A stretch of 64,000 nt of DNA from Amycolatopsis lurida (GTDB lineage: Bacteria > Actinomycetota > Actinomycetes > Mycobacteriales > Pseudonocardiaceae). The stretch's first letter is position 1. Each line of letters opens with the position of its first letter. The notes below the pieces were generated by a model. That model ran no database searches. It was not told the origin of the DNA and saw only the letters and a program-made list of their open reading frames with translations. A program made the position numbers and the translations under genes. The stretch spans positions 3,999,501-4,063,500 of the forward strand of contig NZ_FNTA01000004.1 of the NCBI RefSeq assembly GCF_900105055.1, written 5' to 3'. Shown here in pieces: positions 25,390 through 34,786 of this stretch.

Positions 25390-25860
25390 GTGCCAGAGCT
25401 GGTCGTTCAACTCACCAGGGTGGGCTTTCTCGTGCTGCTCTGGCTCTTCGTGTTCGCCGCGTTGCGTGTCGTCCGGTCGGATCTGTACGCGGCCTCCGGG
25501 CTGCGAGTCGCCGTCCCGACCTTCGGCCGCAAGAAGAAGAAGGAAACCAAGAAGCCGCGCGGCGGGAAATCGCCGCAGCAGCTGCTCGTGACCCATGGTG
25601 CGCTGGCAGGAACCAGGATCGCCTTGGACGGCAGGCCTATCCTGATCGGCCGCGCCGACGACTCGACCCTGGTGCTGGACGACGACTACGCGTCGACCCG
25701 CCACGCCCGGATCGCCCTGCGCGGGGAGGATTGGTACGTGGAAGATCTGGGCTCGACGAACGGGACGTACCTCGACCGGGCTAAGGTCACGGCACCCCTC
25801 CGGGTCCCGCTCGGAGTCCCCATCCGGATCGGCAAAACGGTGATCGAGCTTCGCCCATGA
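25390..25860 (+). CDS. fhaB: FHA-domain membrane protein FhaB (FipA)
   Basis: 156 aa from the GTG at 25390 with GGAGCGG upstream; the frame is open further but this start gives the family length of about 155. One N-terminal membrane helix (VGFLVLLWLFVFAALRVV), a basic linker (KKKKETKK), and a cytoplasmic FHA domain: LIGRADDSTLVLDDDYASTRHARI and LGSTNGTYLD. In mycobacteria it is a substrate and ligand of PknA/PknB/PstP and interacts with division proteins. It overlaps pstP by ATGA. Confidence 0.95.
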   Translation: MPELVVQLTRVGFLVLLWLFVFAALRVVRSDLYAASGLRVAVPTFGRKKKKETKKPRGGKSPQQLLVTHGALAGTRIALDGRPILIGRADDSTLVLDDDYASTRHARIALRGEDWYVEDLGSTNGTYLDRAKVTAPLRVPLGVPIRIGKTVIELRP

Positions 25861-27227
25861 CTCTCGTCCTCCGCTACGCGGCTCGCAGCGACCGGGGCCT
25901 GGTGCGTTCCAGCAACCAGGACTCCGTGTACGCCGGTCCCCGCCTGCTCGCCCTCGCCGACGGCATGGGCGGTCACGCCGCGGGTGAGGTGGCCAGCAAG
26001 GTCGTCATCGCCTCCCTCGCCCCACTCGACGACGACGATCCGAGCGACGACCTTCTCGCTCAACTGCGCGAGGCCGTCCAGAACGGCAACGCCGCCATCG
26101 CCGAGCTCGTCCAGCAGGACCCGGACCTCGACGGGATGGGCACCACCCTGACCGCCGTGCTGTTCGCCGGTTCGCGGATGGGTGTCGTGCACGTCGGCGA
26201 CTCGCGGGCGTATCTGATGCGCGGCGGTCAGTTCTCGCAGATCACGCGGGACGACAGCTTCGTCAACGAACTTCTCGAACAGGGCCGGATCACGCCGGAA
26301 GAGGCCGCGGTGCACCCGCAGCGGTCGCTGCTGCTGAAGGCGCTCACCGGGCACGAGGTCGAGCCGAGCCTGACCGTGCGCGAGGCCCGCGCCGGTGACC
26401 GATACCTGATCTGCTCGGACGGCCTGTCCGGCATGGTCAGCGACGAGACGCTGTCCGAGGCGATCCAGATCCCGGATCCGCAGGCCTGCGCCGACCGGAT
26501 GATCGAGCTGGCGCTCAAGGGCGGCGGCACCGACAACGTCACGGTGATCATCGCCGACGTCGTCGACGTCGACTTCGGTGAGGACGCGCCCATCGTGGGC
26601 GGCGCCGCCGGGGACGGCAGTGACGAGTTCCACCAGGGCGACTCCCCCGCCGCCCGTGCCCGCGCGCTGACCCAGCCCGCGCCGCAGCCGCGGCCCGAGG
26701 TCCAGCCCCAGCAGGAGGACCCGAAGGTCAAGCGCCGGAGGCGATTTCGCTGGCTGGCGGGAGCTGTGGTCGTCCTGATCGTGCTGGCCGCGGCGGCGAT
26801 CGCCACGCGGTATTTCGTGCTGAGCCAGTACTACGTCGGCGAGGGTCCCGGCGAGGAGGTCGTGATCTACCGCGGCGTCCCCGGCAGCGTCCTCGGCATC
26901 GACCTGCACGCCTTCGAGCAGGGTTCGTGCCCGCCGGGCGGGCTGTGCACCGACAAGCTCTTGGTGCCGGCGCTGCAGGAGGACGCGCGGATCGCGGTGA
27001 AGAACGGCGTCAAGAAGGACAACCTCGACGACGCCCGCAAGTACATCGACGACTTCCTGCGGCCGCACAAGCAGCTGGCCGACTGCAAACCCAACTCCAG
27101 CTCGACTTCCACGCCGCCCACCGAATCGGCCGCCCCTTCTACCCCCGCCTCGCCGAGTTCGGCGAATCAGCCAGCGGGGAGGGACTGCTCGACGCCGACC
27201 ACGGCAGCACCAGGGGGCGGTAACTGA
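25857..27227 (+). CDS. pstP: PP2C-family Ser/Thr phosphatase PstP
   Basis: 456 aa. The N-terminal PP2C domain (about 1-240) has metal-binding motifs RSSNQDSVYAG, ADGMGGHAAGE, VGDSRAYLMR, CSDGLSGMV and GGGTDNVTVI. A basic juxtamembrane stretch (KVKRRRRFRWL), one helix near residues 298-320 and an extracellular tail of about 130 residues ending in a Ser/Thr/Pro-rich segment follow. It reverses PknA/PknB phosphorylation. The start overlaps fhaB by 4 bases and the end overlaps rodA by one base (TGATG). Confidence 0.95.
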   Translation: MTLVLRYAARSDRGLVRSSNQDSVYAGPRLLALADGMGGHAAGEVASKVVIASLAPLDDDDPSDDLLAQLREAVQNGNAAIAELVQQDPDLDGMGTTLTAVLFAGSRMGVVHVGDSRAYLMRGGQFSQITRDDSFVNELLEQGRITPEEAAVHPQRSLLLKALTGHEVEPSLTVREARAGDRYLICSDGLSGMVSDETLSEAIQIPDPQACADRMIELALKGGGTDNVTVIIADVVDVDFGEDAPIVGGAAGDGSDEFHQGDSPAARARALTQPAPQPRPEVQPQQEDPKVKRRRRFRWLAGAVVVLIVLAAAAIATRYFVLSQYYVGEGPGEEVVIYRGVPGSVLGIDLHAFEQGSCPPGGLCTDKLLVPALQEDARIAVKNGVKKDNLDDARKYIDDFLRPHKQLADCKPNSSSTSTPPTESAAPSTPASPSSANQPAGRDCSTPTTAAPGGGN

Positions 27228-28705
27228 TGAGCACGCCGCTCGCCGATCCGGCTTCGGCCCAGTTCGCCACGAACCCTCCGCGCGAGCTGCCCAAGCGGCG
27301 CGGCACCGAACTCGTCCTCCTCGCGTTCGCGACCTTCATCGTCACCGTCGCGCTCGTGCTGGTGGAGGCGAACCAGGAGCAGGAACTCACCAGCTCGATC
27401 ATCTGGCTGGGACTGTCGTACCTCGCGGTGCTGACGGCGGCGCATCTGGCGGTCCGCCGCTGGGCGCCGTACGCGGATCCGGTGATCCTGCCGTGTGTCG
27501 CGCTGCTGAACGGGCTCGGCCTGGTGATGATCCACCGGATCGACCTGGCGCTCGCGGAACGCGCGATCCAGCAGGGCAAGGAGTACACGCCGGACGTCAC
27601 CAAGCAGGTGCTGTTCACGGCGATCTCGCTGGTGCTGTTCGTGGTGGTGCTGGTCGTGATCAGCGATCACCGCACGCTGACCCGCTACGGCTACACGTGT
27701 GGCCTGGTCGGGATCGTGGCGCTCGCGCTGCCCGCGGTGCTGCCGTCGAGTCTGTCGGAGGTCAACGGCGCGAAGGTCTGGATCAAGCTGCCGTTCTTCT
27801 CGATCCAGCCGGGCGAGTTCGCGAAGATCCTGCTGATGATCTTCTTCGCCTCGTTCCTGGTGACGAAACGCGACCTGTTCATGGTCGCGGGCAAGCGGAT
27901 CGTCGGTGTCGAGCTGCCGCGTGCCCGTGACCTCGGCCCGATCCTCATCGCGGCGGCCGCCTGCCTCGGCGTGCTGGTGTTCGAGAAGGACCTCGGCACG
28001 TCGCTGCTGTTCTTCGGTGTCACGCTGGTGATGCTGTACGTCGCCACCGAACGGGTCATCTGGGTCGTGCTGGGGGTCGGCTTCTTCGCCGCCGGCGCGA
28101 TCATCGCCTACAACCTGTTCACGCACGTCCAGCAGCGCGTCCGGAACTGGATCGACCCGCTGGCCACCTACGACGACCCCGGCGGCGGCTACCAGGTCGC
28201 GCAGGGGCTGTTCGGGCTCGGCACCGGCGGCGTCGGCGGAACCGGCCTCGGCGCCGGACGGCCGGACATGGTCCCCGAGGCCAAGACGGACTTCATCACC
28301 ACCGCGATCGGCGAGGAACTCGGCCTCATCGGGCTCACGGCGATGCTGATGTTGTACCTGATCCTGGCGATGCGCGGGATGCGCAGCGCCCTCGCCGTGC
28401 GCGACACCTTCGGCAAACTCCTCGGTGGCGGTCTGTCGTTCGCCCTGGTCATGCAGATCTTCGTCGTCGTCGGCGGTGTCACGAACCTGATCCCGAACAC
28501 CGGGATCACCGCCCCGTTCCTCTCCCGCGGTGGTTCTTCACTGCTCGCGAACTACATCCTGGTGGCCCTCCTGCTCCGAATCTCCGACGCCGCCCGCAAA
28601 CCCGCCGTGCGGCCGAAGCCGCAGCAGCCGCAGGCGCCGCTCGCCGAAGCGCACACGGTGATGGTCCAGCGGCCGCCCGCGACCGGTGAGGGGAGCCCCT
28701 CGTGA
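27227..28705 (+). CDS. rodA: FtsW/RodA/SpoVE-family peptidoglycan glycosyltransferase RodA
   Basis: 492 aa polytopic SEDS protein with about 12 helices. The family signature is present: KVWIKLPFFSIQPGEFAKI, the segment KDLGTSLLFFGVTLVMLYV, GLFGLGTGGVGGTGLG, FITTAIGEELGLIG and PNTGITAPFLSRGGSSL. It polymerises lipid II glycan strands with the class B PBP encoded next (pbpA). An extended basic N terminus precedes the first helix. It overlaps pbpA by 4 bases (GTGA). Confidence 0.95.
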   Translation: MSTPLADPASAQFATNPPRELPKRRGTELVLLAFATFIVTVALVLVEANQEQELTSSIIWLGLSYLAVLTAAHLAVRRWAPYADPVILPCVALLNGLGLVMIHRIDLALAERAIQQGKEYTPDVTKQVLFTAISLVLFVVVLVVISDHRTLTRYGYTCGLVGIVALALPAVLPSSLSEVNGAKVWIKLPFFSIQPGEFAKILLMIFFASFLVTKRDLFMVAGKRIVGVELPRARDLGPILIAAAACLGVLVFEKDLGTSLLFFGVTLVMLYVATERVIWVVLGVGFFAAGAIIAYNLFTHVQQRVRNWIDPLATYDDPGGGYQVAQGLFGLGTGGVGGTGLGAGRPDMVPEAKTDFITTAIGEELGLIGLTAMLMLYLILAMRGMRSALAVRDTFGKLLGGGLSFALVMQIFVVVGGVTNLIPNTGITAPFLSRGGSSLLANYILVALLLRISDAARKPAVRPKPQQPQAPLAEAHTVMVQRPPATGEGSPS

Positions 28706-30165
28706 ACACCCCGCTCCGCAAGGTCGGTGTCGCCATGCTCGTCATGGTGGTGCTCCTGATGGCCAACGCCACCTACATCCAGGTGGTCAAGGCCGACGAC
28801 TACCGCACCGACTCGCGCAACGTGCGCGTGCTCTACGACGAGTACTCCCGCCAGCGCGGGCTGATCGTGACGCCCGACGGCGCCGCGCTCGCGAAGGTCG
28901 ACCCGTCGAACGACAAGTACAAGTTCATCCGGACCTACGCCGACGGCCCGATGTACGCGCCGGTCACCGGCTACTACTCGATCAACTACGGCTCGGGCGG
29001 CCTGGAGCGGTCCGAGGACGACGTCCTCAACGGTTCCGACCCTCGGCTGTTCGTGCGGCGCCTTTCGGACATGGTCACCGGCCGCGACCCGCGCGGCGGG
29101 AACGTGCGGCTGACGATCAACCCGGCCGTGCAGAAGGCCGCGTACGACCTGATGACGCAGAAGGGCTACACCGGCGCGGTGGTCGCGCTGGAGCCCAAGA
29201 CCGGGCGCATCCTCGCGATGGTGTCGACGCCGTCGTTCGACCCGAACAAGCTGGCCTCGCACACCACGAAGGAGCAGGTCGCGGCCTGGTCGCAGTGGCG
29301 CGACGATCCGAAGAAGCCGATGCTGAACCGCGCGATCTCGGAGACGTACCCGCCGGGTTCGACGGCCAAGCTGCTGGTGACCGCGGCCGCGCTCGAGGAC
29401 GGCAAGACCGCCGACATGCCGGTCAACACCGCGCCCAACGTCAAGCTCCCCGGCACGCAGACGACGCTGGAGAACTACGGCGGCGCGGCCTGCAAGGGCA
29501 GCACGCTGAAGGAAGCGCTGCGGTACTCGTGCAACGTGCCCTTCGCCGAGATCGCGGGCGAGCTCGGCAAGGACAAGCTGAACGCCACGGCCAAGAACTT
29601 CGGCATCGGCGAGGATCTGACCGTGCCGATGCGGGTCGCCGGCTCCTCCCTCGGCCCGCTGGAATCGAAGGCGGCCCTGTACCAGAGCGCCATCGGCCAG
29701 CGCGACGTGCGGCTGACCCCGATTCAGGACGCCCTGCTTTCGGCGACCATCGCGAACAACGGGATGGCGATGAAACCGCAGCTCGTGCAGTCGCTGCTGG
29801 CGCCGAACCTGTCGACCATCGAGGACTACACCCCGACCGAACTGACCGGTGACGCCGCGATGTCCAGCGCGAACGCCGCGATCCTGCGCGACATGATGCT
29901 GGCGTCGGAAGAGAACACGAAGGGCGCCGGCAAACGCGGCGACATCCAGATCGCCTCCAAGACCGGCACCGCCGAGCACGGCAACGACCCGAAGAACACC
30001 CCGCCGCACGCCTGGTACACCGGGTTCGCGCCGGCGATGGACCCGAAGATCGCCGTCTCGGTGATCGTCGAGTCCGGGGGTAACCGCGGGCTCGAAGCGA
30101 CCGGTGGCACCGTGGCCGCGGAAATCGGCCGCGCCGCCGTCAACGCCATGCTCGGGGGTGGATAG
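28702..30165 (+). CDS. pbpA: Class B penicillin-binding protein PbpA
   Basis: 487 aa, GTG start overlapping rodA. One N-terminal anchor helix (VGVAMLVMVVLLMANATYI), a pedestal region, and a transpeptidase domain with the active-site motifs STAK (in YPPGSTAKLLV), SCN (LRYSCNVPF) and KTG (ASKTGTAEHG). It cross-links peptidoglycan together with RodA. In mycobacteria PbpA is phosphorylated by PknB and acts in septation. Gene order rodA-pbpA-pknA-pknB is the conserved actinobacterial one. Confidence 0.95.
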   Translation: MNTPLRKVGVAMLVMVVLLMANATYIQVVKADDYRTDSRNVRVLYDEYSRQRGLIVTPDGAALAKVDPSNDKYKFIRTYADGPMYAPVTGYYSINYGSGGLERSEDDVLNGSDPRLFVRRLSDMVTGRDPRGGNVRLTINPAVQKAAYDLMTQKGYTGAVVALEPKTGRILAMVSTPSFDPNKLASHTTKEQVAAWSQWRDDPKKPMLNRAISETYPPGSTAKLLVTAAALEDGKTADMPVNTAPNVKLPGTQTTLENYGGAACKGSTLKEALRYSCNVPFAEIAGELGKDKLNATAKNFGIGEDLTVPMRVAGSSLGPLESKAALYQSAIGQRDVRLTPIQDALLSATIANNGMAMKPQLVQSLLAPNLSTIEDYTPTELTGDAAMSSANAAILRDMMLASEENTKGAGKRGDIQIASKTGTAEHGNDPKNTPPHAWYTGFAPAMDPKIAVSVIVESGGNRGLEATGGTVAAEIGRAAVNAMLGGG

Positions 30166-30168
30166 CGG

Positions 30169-31476
30169 ATGCTGTCCTCGGGTCAGCTGCTGGCCGACCG
30201 GTACAAGCTGACGAACCGGATCGCCGTCGGCGGGATGGGCGAGGTCTGGCAGGCCAGTGACACGCGGCTGGACCGGACGGTCGCGATCAAGATCCTCAAG
30301 GCGGAGCTGTCCGGCGACGCGGAGTTCCTGCACCGGTTCCGGACCGAGGCGCGGATGACGGCGTCGCTGAACCACCCCGGCATCGCCGCGGTGCACGACT
30401 ACGGCGAGACGGTCGCGGACGAGCTGTCGATCGCGTATCTGGTGATGGAGCTGGTCGAAGGCGATCCGCTGGCCGCGATCATCTCCCGCGAAGGACGGCT
30501 GAACGCCGAGCGCACCCTGGACATCCTCGAGCAGGCCGGTAACGCGCTGCAGGCCGCGCACGAAACGGGTCTCGTGCACCGCGATGTCAAACCGGGCAAC
30601 ATCATGGTGACCCCGGCCGGGCAGGTGAAGATCACGGACTTCGGTGTCGCGAAGGCCGCCGACGCCGCCCCCGTGACCAGGTCCGGCATGGTGATGGGCA
30701 CCGCCCACTACATCGCTCCCGAGCAGGCGCTCGGGCACAACGCCGAACCGGCGAGCGACGTCTACTCGCTGGCCGTGTGCGGCTACGAATGCCTCACCGG
30801 GCACCGGCCGTTCCTTTCGGAGAACGCGGTGACCGTCGCGATGATGCACATCCGCGACCTCCCGCCGCCGTTGCCGCCGGACGTGCCACCGGGTGCCCGC
30901 GCGGTCATCGAAGCGACCCTGATCAAGGATCCGAGACAGCGGTACAACAGCGGTGGCGAGTTCGCCGCCGCGGTGGCCGCGGTCCGCGCCGGGCTTCCGC
31001 TGCCGACCCCGTCGGGGCTGGTGAATGTGGCGTACTCGGCGGGACAGCCCGTGCTGCCGCAGCAGGTGCCGCCCGGCCCGCATTCGCCGCCGAACCCGAT
31101 GGTGGCCGTCGGGCCGGCGTCGCATCCGGCGATGCACCCGGTCGGGGGCCCGCCGCCGATGGCGGTCAGCCGTCTGCCGGGCAGACGGCCACAATGGGGC
31201 TGGTGGCTGCTGCTCGCGGTGATCCTGATCGCAGTACTGGTGGCAGGAGCCTTCCTCATCGTGAGACTGGTCGGTTCGGGCAACGGACCGCAGTCGGGCG
31301 GCGTGGAAACGAGTGAACAGGTGCCGGCTCCGGGTAAGAAGTCTGAAGGTCCTCCGCCGACATCCGCATACCCAGCGGTGCCGACGGAGGGCGGCACCGA
31401 GGAGCCGGCCGGACAGGCGAATCCGGGAATGATGAGCAGCAAACCTTGGACGGAATGGAACGGCACGCAGAGATGA
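30169..31476 (+). CDS. pknA: Ser/Thr protein kinase PknA
   Basis: 435 aa. Kinase domain about residues 10-270: VGGMGEVW glycine loop, VAIK Lys41, VHRDVKPGN catalytic loop, ITDFGVAKA, and GTAHYIAPEQ. A Pro-rich juxtamembrane region leads to one helix (WWLLLAVILIAVLVAGAFLI), and an external tail of about 65 residues. There are no PASTA domains, as expected for PknA. It starts 3 bases after pbpA and overlaps pknB by ATGA. It controls cell shape and division through substrates in this same operon. Confidence 0.95.
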   Translation: MLSSGQLLADRYKLTNRIAVGGMGEVWQASDTRLDRTVAIKILKAELSGDAEFLHRFRTEARMTASLNHPGIAAVHDYGETVADELSIAYLVMELVEGDPLAAIISREGRLNAERTLDILEQAGNALQAAHETGLVHRDVKPGNIMVTPAGQVKITDFGVAKAADAAPVTRSGMVMGTAHYIAPEQALGHNAEPASDVYSLAVCGYECLTGHRPFLSENAVTVAMMHIRDLPPPLPPDVPPGARAVIEATLIKDPRQRYNSGGEFAAAVAAVRAGLPLPTPSGLVNVAYSAGQPVLPQQVPPGPHSPPNPMVAVGPASHPAMHPVGGPPPMAVSRLPGRRPQWGWWLLLAVILIAVLVAGAFLIVRLVGSGNGPQSGGVETSEQVPAPGKKSEGPPPTSAYPAVPTEGGTEEPAGQANPGMMSSKPWTEWNGTQR

Positions 31477-33437
31477 GCACACCAAGACTGCTCAGCAACC
31501 GCTACGAGCTGGGCGAAACGCTCGGCTACGGAGGCATGTCGGAGGTCCACCACGGCCACGACGTGCGCCTGGGCCGGGAGGTGGCGATCAAGATCCTGCG
31601 TGCCGACCTGGCGCGGGATCCCCAGTTCCAAGAACGATTCCGTCGCGAGGCACAGAACGCGGCGGCACTGAACCATCCGGCGATCGTCGCCGTCTACGAC
31701 ACCGGCGAGACGAACACCGAGTTCGGCCCGCTGCCCTACATCGTCATGGAGTACGTCGAAGGACGGACTCTGCGCGACATCGTGAAGACCGAAGGGCCGA
31801 TGTCGCAGAAGCGGGCGATGGAGGTCATGGCCGACGTCTGCGCGGCACTGGACTTCTCGCACCGGCACGGCATCGTGCACCGCGACGTCAAACCGGCGAA
31901 CGTGATGATCACGAAGAACGGCGCCGTCAAGGTGATGGACTTCGGCATCGCGCGCGCCATGCACGACGGGCAGTCGGCGATGACGCAGACCGCCGCGGTG
32001 ATCGGCACGGCGCAGTACCTCTCGCCGGAGCAGGCGCGCGGTGAGTCCGTCGACGCGCGTTCCGACGTCTACGCCGCCGGTTGCGTGCTGTACGAACTCG
32101 TCACCGGCGAGCCGCCATTCACCGGCGACTCGCCCGTGGCGGTGGCGTACCAGCACGTCCGGGAAGACCCGAATCCGCCGTCGTCGGTGAACCCCGCCGT
32201 GGCGCCCGAGCTCGACGCCGTCGTGCTCAAGGCGCTCGCGAAGGGCCCGGCGAACCGCTACCAGTCGTCGGCGGAGATGCGTTCGGACCTGGTCCGGACG
32301 CTGTCCGGCCAGCGTCCGGCCGCGCCGATGGTGATGTCGGAGGACGAGCGCACCCAGGTCATGGACTCCGACCGCCGGGTGCCGCCGCGCTACGACCAGT
32401 ACGAGGACGACGAAGAGGACCCGGCCGCGAAGAAGAAGCGGCGTGCCTGGCTCATCGCCGGTCTCGTGGTCTCGCTGGCCGCCGTGGTGCTGCTGATCAT
32501 GTGGCTGTCGAACGCCTTCAACAGCACCGGCGCGGAGAGCAAGGCGATCCCGAAGGTCACGGGCCAGTCCGAGGCCTCGGCGAAGGACACACTCCGGGGT
32601 GCGGGGTTCAATTCGTTCGAGCCCACCAAGAAGATCCCTTGCACCGGTGAAGCCGTCAACGGTTTGCCCGCCTGCGACGAGAACATGATCGACAAGGTCA
32701 TCGCGATCAGTCCGGCCGAGGGCCAGGTGGCGCCGACCACGGACAAGATCACGCTGACCGTCGGCGCGAAGCCGGGCAAGGTCAAGACCCCGGACCTCAA
32801 GGGCAAGAGCGTGGCCGAGGCCACGGCCGCGCTGACCGAAGCCGGTCTGAAGCTCGGCGCGACCACCGAGGAAGAGACCGAAGACACGAACGAGGCCGGC
32901 AAGGTCATCTCGCAGAACCCGGCTTCGCAGGCCGAGGTCGACCAGGGTTCGAAGGTCGACATCACGGTCGGCAAGTCCAAGGAACTGAAGACGGTCCCGA
33001 ACTACAAGGGCAAACTCCAGTCCGAGGCCGAAGCCGGGTTGAAGGCGGCCGGGTTCACCCCGTCGGTCACCAACGTGGACTCCGACCAGCCCAAGGGCAC
33101 GGTGCTCGAGCAGACCCCGAACGGCGGAAAGCTCGCTGTCGGCAGCGTGGTCAAGCTGTCGGTGTCGAACGGCAGCCAGGAGACCTTCGACATGCCGAAC
33201 CTGAAGGGCATGACGGACGACCAGGCGATCCGGCAGTTGCAGCAGCTGGGGTGGTCGGGGCAACTCGACACTCAAGCCGACAAGAACGGTGACCGGGATC
33301 AGGCGGGCAAGGTCAGCAAGACCAACCCGCAGGCCGGGTCGAAGGTCGCGAAGAACGCGCCGATCACGCTGTTCATCGTCGAAGGCGATGAGACGCCGAC
33401 GTCGACGTCGAGCTCACGGCTGTTCCCGCCTGGATGA
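31473..33437 (+). CDS. pknB: PASTA-domain Ser/Thr protein kinase PknB
   Basis: 654 aa from the ATG at 31473 overlapping the pknA stop; an in-frame ATG further upstream is ignored. Kinase domain: GYGGMSEV loop, VAIK Lys40, VHRDVKPAN, VMDFGIARA and GTAQYLSPEQARG. The juxtamembrane KKKRRAWL precedes one helix near residues 328-350. Four extracellular PASTA repeats follow (beginning IPKVTGQS, VKTPDLKGK, LKTVPNYKGK and TFDMPNLKGM), which bind muropeptide or lipid II. It is the master sensor of cell-wall state. A strong terminator follows. Confidence 0.97.
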   Translation: MSTPRLLSNRYELGETLGYGGMSEVHHGHDVRLGREVAIKILRADLARDPQFQERFRREAQNAAALNHPAIVAVYDTGETNTEFGPLPYIVMEYVEGRTLRDIVKTEGPMSQKRAMEVMADVCAALDFSHRHGIVHRDVKPANVMITKNGAVKVMDFGIARAMHDGQSAMTQTAAVIGTAQYLSPEQARGESVDARSDVYAAGCVLYELVTGEPPFTGDSPVAVAYQHVREDPNPPSSVNPAVAPELDAVVLKALAKGPANRYQSSAEMRSDLVRTLSGQRPAAPMVMSEDERTQVMDSDRRVPPRYDQYEDDEEDPAAKKKRRAWLIAGLVVSLAAVVLLIMWLSNAFNSTGAESKAIPKVTGQSEASAKDTLRGAGFNSFEPTKKIPCTGEAVNGLPACDENMIDKVIAISPAEGQVAPTTDKITLTVGAKPGKVKTPDLKGKSVAEATAALTEAGLKLGATTEEETEDTNEAGKVISQNPASQAEVDQGSKVDITVGKSKELKTVPNYKGKLQSEAEAGLKAAGFTPSVTNVDSDQPKGTVLEQTPNGGKLAVGSVVKLSVSNGSQETFDMPNLKGMTDDQAIRQLQQLGWSGQLDTQADKNGDRDQAGKVSKTNPQAGSKVAKNAPITLFIVEGDETPTSTSSSRLFPPG

Positions 33438-33454
33438 TCGATCTCTGAGCAAGA

Positions 33455-33487
33455 GGGCCCCGCACGGATTCCATGCGGGGCCCTTCT
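33455..33487. terminator. Terminator after pknB
   Basis: 10-bp stem GGGCCCCGCA / TGCGGGGCCC (33455-33464, 33474-33483) followed by TTCTC, closing the seven-gene fhaA-pknB operon. Confidence 0.85.
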
Positions 33488-33540
33488 CACGCCGCCGGCG
33501 GGCAAGGGACACCTAGCACTCGCATGTCCGGCTATCGCAC

Positions 33541-33590
33541 GGGTCGTGAGTGGCAAAGAGCGTTAGAACGACACTTGCCACTCACGACCC
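33541..33590. repeat. Nested palindromic element, 16-bp perfect arms
   Basis: GGGTCGTGAGTGGCAA (33541-33556) and its perfect complement (33575-33590) enclose an 18-base loop that is itself symmetric (CGTT-ag-AACG). There is no T-run, and pknB already has a terminator, so a dispersed palindromic repeat or structured RNA is more likely than a terminator. It lies between convergent genes. Confidence 0.75.
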
Positions 33591-33608
33591 CGCCACGCTT
33601 GCCTCTCA

Positions 33609-34151
33609 TCAGGACGTCAGGCTGTCGAGCAGTCCTTGGTAGGCCTCCTGAATCCGCCCGGCGCTGGTGTGCACCACGACCGCCTTCGGCCGCATCGCGA
33701 TGAGCGCCACGAGCCTGTCGTACATGACCGCGAGCTGTTCGGGGTCGCCCAGCATCTCGTGCGCCTCGACGTGTTCGGGTTCGGCCGCGGCTCGGGTGCG
33801 CTCGGCGAACCGCCGGAGCACGTTGTCCTTGGTGTCGAGGAGGATGATCTCGTGGAACCCCGCGGCCGTCTCCCCGGCGAGCGTTTCCAGTCGTTCGAGG
33901 AACTCGGCGCGGCCGAGGAACTGCGGGACGATCACGTCGTGGTCCGCGAGCAGATGGGTCCGCGCGGCGCTCACGGCGAGTTCGCGGGCGAGCGTTCCGG
34001 CTTGCGCGGGGTCGTCGCGCCAGGCACCGAGGAGGCCGCGGATCCGGTCGATGTCGAGATTCAAGGTCAACGGGTGATCTTCGGCGTATCGCCGGGCGAG
34101 CGTCGACTTCCCGCAGGCGGGCGGGCCGTTGAGCACGATGAGACGCGGCAT
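33609..34151 (-). CDS. AAA/zeta-like P-loop kinase
   Basis: 180 aa from the ATG at 34151, overlapping the upstream permease stop by one base (TGATG). The P-loop is NGPPACGKST at residues 8-17, followed by DIDRIRGLLG, which is the arrangement of zeta-toxin or gluconate-kinase-like small-molecule kinases. An aspartate strand (HEIILLDTKDNVLRRF) and a lid-like Arg-rich helix (RFAERTRAAAEP) follow. No antitoxin is adjacent, so a metabolic or resistance kinase is as likely as a toxin. It closes a four-gene unit pabA-ABC ATPase-permease-kinase. Confidence 0.72.
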   Translation of the reverse strand: MPRLIVLNGPPACGKSTLARRYAEDHPLTLNLDIDRIRGLLGAWRDDPAQAGTLARELAVSAARTHLLADHDVIVPQFLGRAEFLERLETLAGETAAGFHEIILLDTKDNVLRRFAERTRAAAEPEHVEAHEMLGDPEQLAVMYDRLVALIAMRPKAVVVHTSAGRIQEAYQGLLDSLTS

Positions 34152-34786
34152 CAGGCGTTGCGCCGCAGCAGGTGCCCGACGGCCGTCGCGCTCAGCAGCA
34201 GGCAGGCGAACGCCGCCACCGCGGCCACCGTGAACGGGATGACCAGCGGTTCCTGCGAGGTCAGGGCGCGCAGCAGCGGGTTGGCCAGCGGCAGCCACTT
34301 GACCAGGAGCACGGCCGCCAGCGCGAAAATCGCCGCCAAGACCGACCAGCCGATGCGCGGGACCAGCAGCCGCGAACAGGGCAGGCCGATCGCGATCCCG
34401 AACAGCGCGCACAGCGCGTGCGCCGCGGCCCCGAGGGCGAGGGCGCCGATCGGGAAGCCGCCGGAGCGGAGGCCCGACCAGACCAGCGTGACGACAGTCA
34501 GCACCGCCGCGCAGCCGAAGACGGCGAGCGTGGCACCGGCGAGGACCGATCGCCAGCGTCGTGCGTGGCTGAAGGTCACCAGGCGCTGGACCGGGTCTTC
34601 GACGTCGAGCATCGCGATGGTCAGCCAGCACGAGACCACCAGGAGCGAACCGGCGCTGATCCCGTACTGCGGCAGCAGCGGCGACTTCGGATCCGTGTAG
34701 AGCACGGTGTTCACCGCGAGGTAGGCGAGGATCGCGGGCAGGTAGCGCTGGGAATGGCCGAGCAGCGCGAGGTAGTAGCGGGTCAT
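34151..34786 (-). CDS. ABC transporter membrane subunit
   Basis: 211 aa from the ATG at 34786, which overlaps the ATPase stop (ATGA); a GTG 9 bases upstream is less likely. Six hydrophobic segments span the protein, and it ends in a basic LLRRNA. It has no EAA loop, so it is an ABC-2-like exporter or bacitracin-type permease rather than an importer. I do not recognise a specific family. It should pair with the ATPase encoded just upstream. Confidence 0.75.
   Translation of the reverse strand: MTRYYLALLGHSQRYLPAILAYLAVNTVLYTDPKSPLLPQYGISAGSLLVVSCWLTIAMLDVEDPVQRLVTFSHARRWRSVLAGATLAVFGCAAVLTVVTLVWSGLRSGGFPIGALALGAAAHALCALFGIAIGLPCSRLLVPRIGWSVLAAIFALAAVLLVKWLPLANPLLRALTSQEPLVIPFTVAAVAAFACLLLSATAVGHLLRRNA

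Noticed and set aside
33541..33590. Terminal inverted repeat of an insertion sequence
   Set aside because: Both arms are within 50 bases and there is no transposase or target duplication nearby.
33609..34151. Zeta toxin of a toxin-antitoxin pair
   Set aside because: The P-loop and following DIDR fit the fold, but there is no epsilon-type antitoxin and the gene is coupled to an ABC transporter; named only as a zeta-like kinase.
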